Assembly: GCF_004211145.1 (NCBI RefSeq) | Contig: NZ_SEBS01000003.1 | Span: forward strand, 124,001 to 188,000 | Direction: 5' to 3' | DNA length: 64,000 nt | DNA from: Flavobacterium sp. | GTDB taxonomy: Bacteria; Bacteroidota; Bacteroidia; Flavobacteriales; Flavobacteriaceae | Shown: in pieces, positions 34,218 to 42,489 of the stretch | Layout: every line of letters begins with the position of its first letter | Position numbering within the stretch: position 1 is the stretch's first letter | The notes under the pieces: generated by a model | Told to the model about the DNA's origin: nothing | The model's database searches: none | What the model saw: only the letters and a program-made list of their open reading frames with translations | Made by a program: the position numbers and the translations under genes

Positions 34218-35003
34218 TCAGTTTCTTTCAATCCAATCCAAAATATAATCGGCTTCCTCATGCCAGGTCGGTAAACCCAACACGAAGTGGTTTTTGCCTG
34301 CGAATTCCTTGTAATCGGTAACCGAATCCGGTGTTTTATACGCCCTGAAATTACGAAGGTTCATCGAAGCCGGCGTGATGTTGTCGGTACTTCCTGAAAT
34401 CAACAACAACGGTACGTGCGGTTTCTTGAAGTCGATTTTCGCTGCCGATGTCAAGCCGCCTCTCGCGACGGTTTTCGATTCGGGAATGACGTTTTCTTCC
34501 CAAGATTGCTGTTGTTCCTCCAGCGTCATCCCATTCGTAAATGCATATTGCCAGTCAGATAAAGACATCGTGTATGTTTTCTTGAGTGACGTAAACAGTC
34601 CCAAGACCTTATATCCGGCTTTCAGGAACGAAAATTCATACGGAATAACAGGTTGCGGAGGAATCGAATGGATTGCGATTCCCGCGGCGGCCAAACCGCG
34701 ATTGACGAGGATTTGCGTCACCATACCGCCAAGCGAATGCCCGATTATAATTGGTTTTTCAGGAAGTTGTTTCACGAATTCGGCGTAATGGTCGACGAGT
34801 TCGGTAAGCGTGAGTTCGGCAAGCGCCACATCGTTCGGAGCTAATGCGCGCAATTCTTGGGCCGTCCCGTTTTTGTGCGGCCAAGCCGGGTTGTATGTCA
34901 CGTAACCTTTGGACTCGAAATAGTCTTTCCAAGGATTCCAGCCATTGTGCGTCACGAATGCGCCGGTGATAAATACTACGGTGTTTGATGCAATTGTTTT
35001 CAT
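34218..35003 (-). CDS. Alpha/beta hydrolase
   Basis: 261 residues. The nucleophile elbow GHSLGG is at about 93-98 (IIIGHSLGGMVTQIL), the acid is likely Asp in LLISGSTDNITP, and the catalytic His is in GKNHFVLGLPTWHEEAD. N-terminal VVFITGAFVTHNGWNPWKDY is typical of the small lipase/esterase-like group found beside regulators. No signal peptide. Substrate unknown. It is not MenH-like in sequence and is convergent to menC. The upstream gap holds the 7-base AGTACAA array. Confidence 0.87.
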   Translation of the reverse strand: MKTIASNTVVFITGAFVTHNGWNPWKDYFESKGYVTYNPAWPHKNGTAQELRALAPNDVALAELTLTELVDHYAEFVKQLPEKPIIIGHSLGGMVTQILVNRGLAAAGIAIHSIPPQPVIPYEFSFLKAGYKVLGLFTSLKKTYTMSLSDWQYAFTNGMTLEEQQQSWEENVIPESKTVARGGLTSAAKIDFKKPHVPLLLISGSTDNITPASMNLRNFRAYKTPDSVTDYKEFAGKNHFVLGLPTWHEEADYILDWIERN

Positions 35004-35085
35004 ATCAGTAAGTGTTTGATTGTTATTATTTTACTGATACAAAGTTGGGGTAGAAAGTTGAGGAAAAAATTAACTTGGGTTAAGA

Positions 35086-35206
35086 AGTGCAAAGTGCGAA
35101 GTACAAAGTACAAAGTGCAAAGTACAAAGTACAGAGTACAAAGTATAAAGTATTGCGAAAGCGGCAGACATCTGGCCTTTGTACGCTGCGCTGTGCACCT
35201 TGCACT
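35086..35206. repeat. Ten-unit AGTACAA tandem array with a degenerate opposite arm
   Basis: Positions 35086-35155 are ten contiguous 7-base units: AGTACAA or one-base variants (AGTGCAA, AGTATAA). An inverted, more degenerate arm at 35177-35206 (CTTTGTACGC, GTGCACCTTGCACT) reaches the TAG stop of the Crp/Fnr gene (35205-35207). The left end lies about 80 bases upstream of the hydrolase start. Confidence 0.75.
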
Positions 35207-35795
35207 ACCTTCCAACCAACCGCTTCCTAATCCTGCTCAAACTAGGGCTTTGAATCCCCAGATACGACGAAATATGGTACAGAGGAATGCTGTTGAAAAT
35301 CGTCGGGTGTTGCGACATGAGATCCAGATAGCGTTGTTCGGGGCTTAAAAATAAAAAATCTTCGGTGCGACGGATCGCCATGCTGAACGCGGTTTCAGCT
35401 ATGCGTCGGCCGAGGCGTTCCCATCCGTGAGATTTTGTGTAGAGTTTTTGTAAATCGTCGATATGGATGTACAGTATTTTCGACGCCGTCATCGATTGCG
35501 TATAATAGTTACACGGCGCTTGGGCGATGAAACTCTGGAACGACACCACGATTTGGTGTTGCGAAAAGAAAAATACGTTCTTTTCCTCGTCGGATCTGTC
35601 GTCGACATAGTACGTCCTGAAAACGCCCTCGATAATGAAACCCAAATACTTGCACACGTTCTTGTATTCGTTGTAGAATTCGCCCTTCTTAAATTCGCGA
35701 TATTGCCAGCAGCCTTCAGACAGCGCAAATTCTTCAGGCGTCAATCCCGCGAACTGCTGTAAAGCCGCGCCGAGTATGTCGTGTTCATCCATCAT
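35205..35795 (-). CDS. Crp/Fnr-family transcriptional regulator
   Basis: 196 residues. The N-terminal cyclic-nucleotide-binding-like beta barrel (FKKGEFYNEYKNVCKYLGFI, IEGVFRTYYVDD, EEKNVFFFSQHQIVVSFQSF) and long helix are followed by the C-terminal helix-turn-helix (ISSYLGIQSPSLSRIRKRLV). No Fe-S cysteine cluster is visible, so it is not a true Fnr; the ligand is unknown. This type is very common in Bacteroidota. Its start overlaps the bestrophin stop by 4 bases. Confidence 0.9.
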   Translation of the reverse strand: MMDEHDILGAALQQFAGLTPEEFALSEGCWQYREFKKGEFYNEYKNVCKYLGFIIEGVFRTYYVDDRSDEEKNVFFFSQHQIVVSFQSFIAQAPCNYYTQSMTASKILYIHIDDLQKLYTKSHGWERLGRRIAETAFSMAIRRTEDFLFLSPEQRYLDLMSQHPTIFNSIPLYHISSYLGIQSPSLSRIRKRLVGR

Positions 35796-36778
35796 AAAAC
35801 GATATTATTTACAGGCGTTATCGCGGTCGGGATGTTTTCTTCGTCGAGCATTTCGCGCAGGTCGATCTCAATCGTTCGGCTCATGTTGGCCATCGGGATG
35901 TCGTTGGGCCCGCCTTCGAAAGGATTTTCGGTCGCTTCACCCACGCGGTCCATCGATGTGAAAACCCACGACACGATCATGCTAAACGGAATCGCGAACC
36001 ACGCGCAATCGGGATGGATACGGGCGAATTCGCCTAACATTCCCATCGGCAACAAAATCACGAACATCCACACGAAAAACAGCGTGATGCTCGCAAACTG
36101 CCTCGGGTATGGAAAGTTTTTGATACGCTCGCATTTGCCTTGCTGTTCGTAGAGATTCGCGAGCATATTTTCGAGTTCGATATGTTCAAGCCCACCAATC
36201 GCGTCTTTTTGTCGCAATTCTTTCAGGTGCTTCGATTGGAGTGCGATGACTTGCGTGGCGCGGTTTTTCTTTGAAAGTACATAGTGAAGTTCATCGGCCG
36301 AAAGGTATTTTTTGAGTTCATCCTCAAGTGGGATTTCCCATTCCGGAACAGAATAAAACTTTCGATATTCCTTGAAATGCGCGCGCCCCGAATTTTCCCA
36401 AGTCCTCGGTTCGCGCAATTGATAACGCAAAGCCGTGAGCCACGCGCAATGACGAAGCATGAACTGTTGATGGACCGATTTGTCGACCTTGATGAAATCG
36501 CGCGACAGGATTCCCCACGAACGGCTCGAGTTTACGATCGCGCCCCAGATCTGACGCGCTTCCCACAGACGATTATAGGTCTGCGTATTCTTGAACCCGA
36601 TGATAAAAGCGGCCGCAGTCCCGACCATCGCGATCGGAACCCACGGAAGCGCGACCCAATGGATGTTGAATATTTTATACAACACGGTCGGAATCACGGC
36701 CAAAACGAATAGCCAATAGATGTCGCGTCGCGTCCAAATGAGGAATTCTTTGAGTTTGTAGCGTTTTCCCGTGTGCAT
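35792..36778 (-). CDS. Bestrophin-like ion channel (YneE/UPF0187 family)
   Basis: 328 residues with four membrane segments. Family features: the N-terminal YKLKEFLIWTRRDIYWLFVL, the conserved FKNTQTYNRLWEARQIWGAIVNSSR block near residue 65-90, and the closing MSRTIEIDLREMLDE. Bacterial bestrophins form pentameric anion or cation channels in the inner membrane. The four-base overlap with the Crp/Fnr gene implies co-expression and possibly control of the channel by that regulator. Confidence 0.9.
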   Translation of the reverse strand: MHTGKRYKLKEFLIWTRRDIYWLFVLAVIPTVLYKIFNIHWVALPWVPIAMVGTAAAFIIGFKNTQTYNRLWEARQIWGAIVNSSRSWGILSRDFIKVDKSVHQQFMLRHCAWLTALRYQLREPRTWENSGRAHFKEYRKFYSVPEWEIPLEDELKKYLSADELHYVLSKKNRATQVIALQSKHLKELRQKDAIGGLEHIELENMLANLYEQQGKCERIKNFPYPRQFASITLFFVWMFVILLPMGMLGEFARIHPDCAWFAIPFSMIVSWVFTSMDRVGEATENPFEGGPNDIPMANMSRTIEIDLREMLDEENIPTAITPVNNIVL

Positions 36779-36811
36779 GTTAATTAAAAATTAATGAGTT
36801 ATAATCGATAC

Positions 36812-37162
36812 TCAGTGATTTGAAAATGGGTGTTTTAGGCGGAGGAGAGCGAGATTGCTCAACAGGATCGGGACTACGATAACGGCACCTTTTAAATCGC
36901 CATGAAAAATCTCAAGGCCGATGATCAATAGAATACCTGCGGCCATCAGGAAATTTCCGCCGACGAATATCTTGGGGAAAATAACCAGCAACGCGCTTGC
37001 GATCGTGCTGATGCCGTTGATGAAAACCGAGGTTTTGCTCCATCCGAACCGGCCGAAAAATCCCAACATCCCGAATTTGCCCGACGTCACCGCCAAGCCT
37101 TGCTTAAAGCCCGTGAATGCAGCCGCGAGCAATATAATATCGCTGATAATTTTTAGGATCAT
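36812..37162 (-). CDS. DoxX-like small membrane protein
   Basis: 116 residues with four membrane helices: LKIISDIILLAAAFTGFKQG, KTSVFINGISTIASALLVIF, GNFLMAAGILLIIGLEIFHG and AVIVVPILLSNLALLRL. The helix spacing resembles the DoxX/DoxD-like superfamily; no enzyme motif is visible. It stands alone between bestrophin and the acyl-CoA dehydrogenase, with short gaps on either side (33 and 49 bases). Confidence in the family is moderate. Confidence 0.65.
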   Translation of the reverse strand: MILKIISDIILLAAAFTGFKQGLAVTSGKFGMLGFFGRFGWSKTSVFINGISTIASALLVIFPKIFVGGNFLMAAGILLIIGLEIFHGDLKGAVIVVPILLSNLALLRLKHPFSNH

Positions 37163-37211
37163 GTCGTTTCGGTCGGTGAATGTTAAAAATAACGGATTCC
37201 CGCCGAACTAT

Positions 37212-39473
37212 CTAATTATCAGTGAGAATTTGCGCGCCGAGACAACTCTGAGGAATCGCGAACGCGTCGACCAAAGGCACAGCGTCCTGCCTGATATCCC
37301 AACACAATTGGTTCACGAGCTTTCGGATCGCCTTTGTTTTCGCGCTTTCCATGTAGCCGTCCTCGAGATACCAACCCTTGTGTCCTTCTATGAGCGACAA
37401 CGCGAACAATTGGGCGAGCTGGACGAGTCGGTTTTTGATATCGGCATCCGAAACGGTTGTGATAAACGCATGATATTGTTCTAGGATTACGCGTTCGAGA
37501 TACGCATTGGCGACGTCCATCATCTGATGTTGGGCGACGTTGAACGCATCGTAAGCATCCATTCCGCCGTCGATGAGTTTTTTCAAACGCCTTGCCGCCG
37601 AAGCCAGTATCGTTTTTTCACGGTAATAAAACGCTTGCAGATGGAACTCGAAATCACGTAGATGCGCCTCGTCGGTTCGCCTGGTGATGATCGGATTTTT
37701 CTCGGAAACTACCGTCTTGGCATTTTCATACACATACGTGATCATGCCGCCGACGTCGAGTTTTCCGAATTCCTTCCTGAACACCGACAATCGATTCTTG
37801 GCGACCAATTGCATCAAGACCGTATTGTCGCCTTCGAATGTCGTGTAGATTTCAGTGTCGTTTTTTAAGGCGTCGATGCGATTCTCGGACAGATAGCCTT
37901 TCCCACCGATGGCTTCGCGACATTCCTGCAACGCATCGCGCACCGTCCACGTCGTATAGGCTTTCATTCCCGCGGCGAGTGCTTCGATTTTCTGCATTTC
38001 GTCTTCGGTCCGGTTGAGGAATCGGTTCGTGAGATGGCGCAACGTGAAGTGAAGCGCATAGCTTTTTGCGAGATACGGGAGAAGTCGGCGTTGGTGCATG
38101 CGATAGTTCAGGATCGGGACTTCGGAACCGCCTTCAGGCCCGAACTGTCGGCGTTGGTCGCTGTATTTTATCGCAATCGTAAGTCCTGATTTCATCGCCG
38201 ATAATGCCGATCTCGGGATTCCGATTCGGCCGCCGACCAACGTGCCCAGCATCGTAAAAAATCGTCGGTTGTCGCTCGGGATCGGGCTTTCGAACTCGCC
38301 GTTTTCATTTACCGACGCGAATCGGTCGAGCATGTTTTCTTTGGGAATGACGACATCGTGGAACGAGATCGTGCCGTTGTCGACGCCGTTCAGTCCCATT
38401 TTGTGCCCGCAATCGCCGATTTCGACGCCGTCCGCGATTGTTCCGTCGACATTTCTGATCGGAACGATGAACGTATTCACACCGTAATCTTTCCCGTCGA
38501 TGATGAGTTTCGCGAAAACCGTCGCCATCTGACCGTGTTTCGCGGCGTTGCCTATATATTCTTTCTGCGCTTTTTTATGTGGTGTCTTGATGACGAACGT
38601 CTTGTTCGAATGATCGTACGTCGCCGTCGTCTCAAGGCCTTTTACGTTCGATCCGTGATGCATTTCGGTCATCGCGAAACAACCCGGAAGTTCGAGCGAA
38701 CCGATTTTTTGGAGGTATTCTTCGTGGTGTTTTTGAGTTCCGAGGAAATATACGCTCATTCCCCAAAGCCCGAACTGTACGCCGAACTTGATTACGAGAC
38801 TCAAATCGTGATAACTCAACGTTTCCATGATCGCGAAGTAATCGCGCATGTTTCCGCCGCCTCCGAATTCGGTTGGAAAAGCCATGTTTCCGAGATTTTC
38901 GTCGGCTAATATTTTACACCATTCGAGCACTTTTTCGCGGTAAACGTCAACGTCGGTCGAGGTTTCGTACGCAAAATCACGTCGCGTGATGACGGCTTTT
39001 ACTTTTTTGATGATGTCCGATTCATCGCCTTCGAGCAACCTCGTAAGTTTTTCGATATCGAATCCATGAACCGTGTCGTGCTTTGCCGTCAGCGTATTTT
39101 CGCCGGTTCGGAACGACAGCAGGATTTCCTCACCCAGAATCCCCAATTCATTTTCGAGCTGTACGAATTCGTTTCGGGCATTCGCGAATCCATCGGAATT
39201 CCCGGACAACGCAAGCGACAGCGAAAAAAGTGAACGCAACTCGGGATTTTTTACGAGTTCCGAATGAATCGTCGTTTTCCACGCAGCTAATTCCTCTCGC
39301 GACGGCGGGGCCGAAACATCGAGTTTCGAAAGCAATTCGCTTTTACTTGAATCCGACAACCAACTTTGGGACGAAATGAATCCACGTATGATTTCGTGTT
39401 CTTTTTGGGTGAGTAAGTCGTCGGACCAGGCGAGGTAGAGGAGCGGGAGGAAAGATTGTTGGTTGTTGTTCAT
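37212..39473 (-). CDS. Large acyl-CoA dehydrogenase / oxidase-type flavoprotein
   Basis: 753 residues, about twice a normal acyl-CoA dehydrogenase. Residues about 165-560 hold the dehydrogenase core: FAMTEMHHGSNVKGLETTAT (FAD/substrate loop), RRQFGPEGGSEVPILNYR, and ALQECREAIGGKGYLSENRI with TTFEGDNTVLMQLVAKNRL (C-terminal FAD-binding segment). A helical N-terminal 150 residues and a C-terminal extension resemble acyl-CoA oxidases. It probably acts in fatty-acid breakdown. The start codon lies inside an AAATGAAC tandem array, so start use may vary. Confidence 0.9.
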   Translation of the reverse strand: MNNNQQSFLPLLYLAWSDDLLTQKEHEIIRGFISSQSWLSDSSKSELLSKLDVSAPPSREELAAWKTTIHSELVKNPELRSLFSLSLALSGNSDGFANARNEFVQLENELGILGEEILLSFRTGENTLTAKHDTVHGFDIEKLTRLLEGDESDIIKKVKAVITRRDFAYETSTDVDVYREKVLEWCKILADENLGNMAFPTEFGGGGNMRDYFAIMETLSYHDLSLVIKFGVQFGLWGMSVYFLGTQKHHEEYLQKIGSLELPGCFAMTEMHHGSNVKGLETTATYDHSNKTFVIKTPHKKAQKEYIGNAAKHGQMATVFAKLIIDGKDYGVNTFIVPIRNVDGTIADGVEIGDCGHKMGLNGVDNGTISFHDVVIPKENMLDRFASVNENGEFESPIPSDNRRFFTMLGTLVGGRIGIPRSALSAMKSGLTIAIKYSDQRRQFGPEGGSEVPILNYRMHQRRLLPYLAKSYALHFTLRHLTNRFLNRTEDEMQKIEALAAGMKAYTTWTVRDALQECREAIGGKGYLSENRIDALKNDTEIYTTFEGDNTVLMQLVAKNRLSVFRKEFGKLDVGGMITYVYENAKTVVSEKNPIITRRTDEAHLRDFEFHLQAFYYREKTILASAARRLKKLIDGGMDAYDAFNVAQHQMMDVANAYLERVILEQYHAFITTVSDADIKNRLVQLAQLFALSLIEGHKGWYLEDGYMESAKTKAIRKLVNQLCWDIRQDAVPLVDAFAIPQSCLGAQILTDN

Positions 39474-39597
39474 TTGTTCATTTGATTTTGTTCATTTGAA
39501 TCGTTGTCTTCCGTCGGAAAATCTTTTTTTGAGAATGTAAAACACAATAGTTCATTCGGTATGATTTCAAATCAACAAATGAACAAATGAACAATTT
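39471..39597. repeat. AAATGAAC tandem array overlapping the acyl-CoA dehydrogenase start codon, with inverted partner
   Basis: On the minus strand the run AAATGAACAAAATC, AAATGAAC, AAATGAACAACAAC continues directly into MNNNQQ, so the ATG at 39473 is itself a repeat unit. Two further ATGs in the array lie in other frames because the unit is 8 bases. CTTCCGTCGGAAAA caps the array at about 39508-39521. The inverted partner (AAATCAACAAATGAACAAATGAAC, 39569-39592) reaches the stop of the NTF2-like gene. Confidence 0.7.
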
Positions 39598-40062
39598 TCA
39601 CGACTGCCATTTCCGCAAAGCCGCCAACGCCTGCCTTTTAACCTTATCCTTCAGAAACGACGTGTTCCCGAGCAGCCAGCCCGTAAGACCGAACGCTTGT
39701 CTGTTCCATTTGTAGAAGTCGAAATGGTCGTCGTGCGTGAAGATCAGCCCATCTTTGAACGTGAATTTGGCTTCGATGTGGTTTACGATCTTGCGGTTGG
39801 TTTTTGAGAAGTCGTACGAAGCGACCCATTTTGCGGAACCTTTTTCATTGTCGGCTGAAATTCGAGAAAATTCGATCACGAGATTGCCTTTGCTGCGCGA
39901 GATCAGCATGCGCCACATATCGGCGGCGTCCTTTCCATGGAGTTTCCCGAAAACGGGATCGCTGAACGTCACTTCAGGATGATAGCAACTTGCCATGGTT
40001 TCAGCCTCGTGCTCGGCAAACGCGGCATAAAATTCTTCAATGAGTTGTTCGTGCGGATTCAT
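39598..40062 (-). CDS. NTF2-like / SnoaL-type small protein
   Basis: 154 residues. The cone-shaped NTF2 fold is recognisable from EQLIEEFYAAFAEHEAETMA, SCYHPEVTFSDPVFGKLHGK and FTFKDGLIFTHDDHFDFYKW. Members bind small molecules or act as isomerases or dehydratases; an Asp-His pair (HDDHFD) could be catalytic, but the substrate is unknown. It is encoded between the acyl-CoA dehydrogenase and the methyltransferase-like gene, 31 bases downstream of the latter's stop. Confidence 0.82.
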   Translation of the reverse strand: MNPHEQLIEEFYAAFAEHEAETMASCYHPEVTFSDPVFGKLHGKDAADMWRMLISRSKGNLVIEFSRISADNEKGSAKWVASYDFSKTNRKIVNHIEAKFTFKDGLIFTHDDHFDFYKWNRQAFGLTGWLLGNTSFLKDKVKRQALAALRKWQS

Positions 40063-40093
40063 TCGTGTCTTTTTCTAAAGTTACGAAAGAATT

Positions 40094-40756
40094 TCAAATG
40101 CGGCTAACGAGAATGACTTCGTTGTGGTCTTCGACGCGCGGGATGAGCTCGATCCGGAACTCCTTTCGAGGGAAATGCGAGATGTATTCTTCGTTCCTGT
40201 CGTTGTGGTCGCCATTGAGCGTCATAGTGTTGAACAGGATCACACCCTTTTCGGCGAGTAGGAAACCGACGCGGTTCGCGAAGAATTTCTCGAACAAAAA
40301 ATTGGGCATGACCGTATCCTGGAAAACGTCGATGATGATAAGGTCGTATTTTTTTTTGGTTCGCAACACGAATTCGAACGCATCGTCGATGATGATCTCG
40401 AGGTTCGGGATTTTGTCGAGTTGGAAATATTGGTTGGCGACTTTGATGATTTCGGCATCGATCTCGACGCCCGTGATATGCCCTTTGCATCCGATTTCGT
40501 CGGTGAGCGTTTTGATCACGCTTCCGCCGGCCACGCCCAATACGAGGATTTCCTGCATGGCTTTGACCTTTTTGTATCCGATGGTTTTCAATCCGCGCCT
40601 CAACACGCGCTGCAAGCTTCCGTACGAATAATTCGTGTTCTTGGAATCGAGTACGAGCTCGCCGTTAGCCCATGTGATTTCGATGGTTTTACTGACCGAC
40701 GATTTACGTGAGTGGATGTTTATGGGGAGAATGTAGCTGAGGATGCGGCGGAACAT
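40094..40756 (-). CDS. Spermidine-synthase-like / SAM-fold protein
   Basis: 220 residues with a Rossmann-like core: motif I VLGVAGGSVIKTL near 72-84, motif II GVEIDAEIIKVANQYF, and DLIIIDVFQDTVMPNFLF. This matches the spermidine-synthase superfamily. The usual N-terminal beta-hairpin is abbreviated and the typical gatekeeping GGGDG is GVAGG, so true aminopropyl transfer is doubtful. Many flavobacterial homologues are uncharacterised. No speE/speD partner adjoins it; polyamine genes lie 8 kb away. Confidence 0.78.
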   Translation of the reverse strand: MFRRILSYILPINIHSRKSSVSKTIEITWANGELVLDSKNTNYSYGSLQRVLRRGLKTIGYKKVKAMQEILVLGVAGGSVIKTLTDEIGCKGHITGVEIDAEIIKVANQYFQLDKIPNLEIIIDDAFEFVLRTKKKYDLIIIDVFQDTVMPNFLFEKFFANRVGFLLAEKGVILFNTMTLNGDHNDRNEEYISHFPRKEFRIELIPRVEDHNEVILVSRI

Positions 40757-40769
40757 GGGGTGGTTAGGC

Positions 40770-41047
40770 GGTTAATCGGTTAATTGTTGATTCGTTGATT
40801 TGTTGATGTGTTGATTTGAGTTATTGCCTTCCGTTGGGAAAGTTGGTTTTGATTGGTGTGAGAAACGCTGCGGCTTTAAGGCGATTTACGGATCAACAGT
40901 TTCAAAAATAATCAATTTGTTTGTTTGTCGATCGGCGACTTGAAAATGTACTGCGCTTGCTGTAATTCTCAGTTGCTTAAAAATTGATACTATCGTCGGA
41001 AGACATCGACCTCAAATCAACAAATCAACAAATAAACAAATCAACGA
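40770..41047. repeat. Inverted pair of CTTCC-gap-AAATCAAC elements around a 145-base core
   Basis: The left arm, read on the minus strand (40776-40845), goes CCCAACGGAAGGCAATAACTC then AAATCAACACATCAACAAATC and so on. The right arm (40994-41047, plus strand) goes TCGGAAGACATCGACCTC then AAATCAACAAATCAACAAAT. The two face each other with the CGGAAG ends inward. The core holds ACGCTGCGGCTTTAAGGCG, which resembles sequence beside the array at 6.03 kb. No gene is visible. Confidence 0.65.
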
Positions 41048-41049
41048 TT

Positions 41050-41220
41050 TTCGACAACAAAAAAATTAACATACCAAAAAAAACCACAACAAACCTTCCT
41101 ACGTAAATAACCCCAGAGACGATACTCAAACCGCTCTTTTGCGGTTCGTAAATAATTTTTGTGTTTGTTTTATTGGTTCTGAAACCCCTGTTGCCCTAAA
41201 CTACGGGGGTTTCTATTTTA
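41050..41220 (+). ncRNA. Candidate small RNA or attenuated leader with two hairpins
   Basis: There is no protein gene here, but two hairpins follow each other: AACCGC-TCTTTT-GCGGTT at 41129-41146, followed by AATAATTTTT; and GAAACCCC...GGGGTTTC at 41181-41213, followed by TATTTTA. Both look like plus-strand terminators with no upstream plus gene, so a short RNA starting near 41050 is plausible. I do not recognise a named RNA family. Confidence 0.4.
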
Positions 41221-41231
41221 ATAGAGTTGCG

Positions 41232-41239
41232 TACTTTTG
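41232..41239 (+). promoter_or_regulatory. -7 promoter word TACTTTTG upstream of the M14 peptidase
   Basis: It matches TAnnTTTG, 17 bases before the ATG at 41257, just downstream of the second terminator-like hairpin. It lies inside a possible N-terminal extension, which supports the later start. Confidence 0.45.
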
Positions 41240-41256
41240 CGGGAAACCACGCAATA

Positions 41257-42405
41257 ATGGATTACAGGCAACTCTTCGACCAATACAAGGAATCTTCACT
41301 TCACGGACGTTACATCACGCTCGACGACATCGCGCCTTTGCTCAAGAAACGGCAGGATCGCGTAAAGATTTTCGGCAAGTCGGTCGATGGAAAACCATTG
41401 CTTTCCTATTATAAAGGTAGCGGAAAAACCAAAATCCTATTGTGGTCGCAAATGCACGGCAATGAAACCACGGCGACGAAGGCGTTGTTCGACCTGTTTA
41501 ATTTGCTTGAGGCTGACGACGAGTTGTCCAGGCGTTTGCTTTCGGAATTTACATTCTGTTTCGTACCGATGCTCAATCCTGACGGAGCGTTGAAATACAC
41601 TCGCGAAAACGCAATCGGCGTTGATTTGAATCGGGATTTCCACGATCTGTCGCAACCCGAAAGCCGCGCGCTCACGGAACTCTTTGAAAGTTTTGAACCG
41701 GATTATTGTTACAATCTTCACGACCAGCGCACGATTTTCGGTGTCGGAAATACTGGAAAACCGGCTACGATTTCGTTCTTGGCGCCTGCGTACAATCATG
41801 ATCGCGACATGAACAAGACGCGCGAGAAAGCCGTTTCTATAATCGTTTCGATGAACGACGCGCTGCAACGACTCATTCCCGGACAAGTCGGGCGGTTCGA
41901 CGATACGTTCAACATCAATTGCGTGGGCGATAATTTCCAGTTTCGCGGCGTACCGACGATATTGATCGAGGCCGGGCATTTTCAGGAAGATTACGATAGG
42001 GAAGAGACGAGATTTTACTTTTTCGCGTCGCTGCTTTCGGGTTTTTCGCATATTTACGAAAACGATATAGTTGATAACGTTATTGAGAAATATTTAAATA
42101 TTCCTCAAAATATGGTTGTTTTTTTTGATTTTGTATACAAAAATATCAAGATAAATTATGACGGTAACGAAAAAATTACGAATTTTGCGGCTCAATACAA
42201 AGAGGAGCTTGTAGGTAATTCCCTCTTTTTCAATGCCTACTTGGCGCAAGTGGATGATTTGGAAAACCATTTCGGACATGTAGAGTACGATGCAGAGGAA
42301 AGAATTTTTTCAAGCGATTCGGGAAATATTCCTGAAATTGGGCAAAAAGCAAATTTTTCTATCGGAAATGATGTTAAAATTGTTAATGGCTTAAAAAAAA
42401 TGTAG
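41257..42405 (+). CDS. M14-family zinc carboxypeptidase
   Basis: 382 residues from the ATG at 41257 (MDYRQLFDQYKES); an in-frame upstream start would overlap the promoter word. Zinc ligands: HGNE in SQMHGNETTATKAL and the His in CYNLHDQRTIFG. VDLNRDFHDLSQPE binds substrate, and the catalytic Glu is in TILIEAGHFQED. There is no signal peptide, so it is probably cytoplasmic and may trim murein-type or gamma-linked peptides. The C-terminal 100 residues are an A/T-rich, Asn/Phe-rich extension outside the fold. The next gene is an Lrp regulator 84 bases on. Confidence 0.88.
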   Translation: MDYRQLFDQYKESSLHGRYITLDDIAPLLKKRQDRVKIFGKSVDGKPLLSYYKGSGKTKILLWSQMHGNETTATKALFDLFNLLEADDELSRRLLSEFTFCFVPMLNPDGALKYTRENAIGVDLNRDFHDLSQPESRALTELFESFEPDYCYNLHDQRTIFGVGNTGKPATISFLAPAYNHDRDMNKTREKAVSIIVSMNDALQRLIPGQVGRFDDTFNINCVGDNFQFRGVPTILIEAGHFQEDYDREETRFYFFASLLSGFSHIYENDIVDNVIEKYLNIPQNMVVFFDFVYKNIKINYDGNEKITNFAAQYKEELVGNSLFFNAYLAQVDDLENHFGHVEYDAEERIFSSDSGNIPEIGQKANFSIGNDVKIVNGLKKM

Positions 42406-42489
42406 CGTTTACGTTTTTTTATTAAGGAAAAAATATTTCATTTGTATTAACACAAAATATAAGACCGATAAAATACAAATACAAAAATT

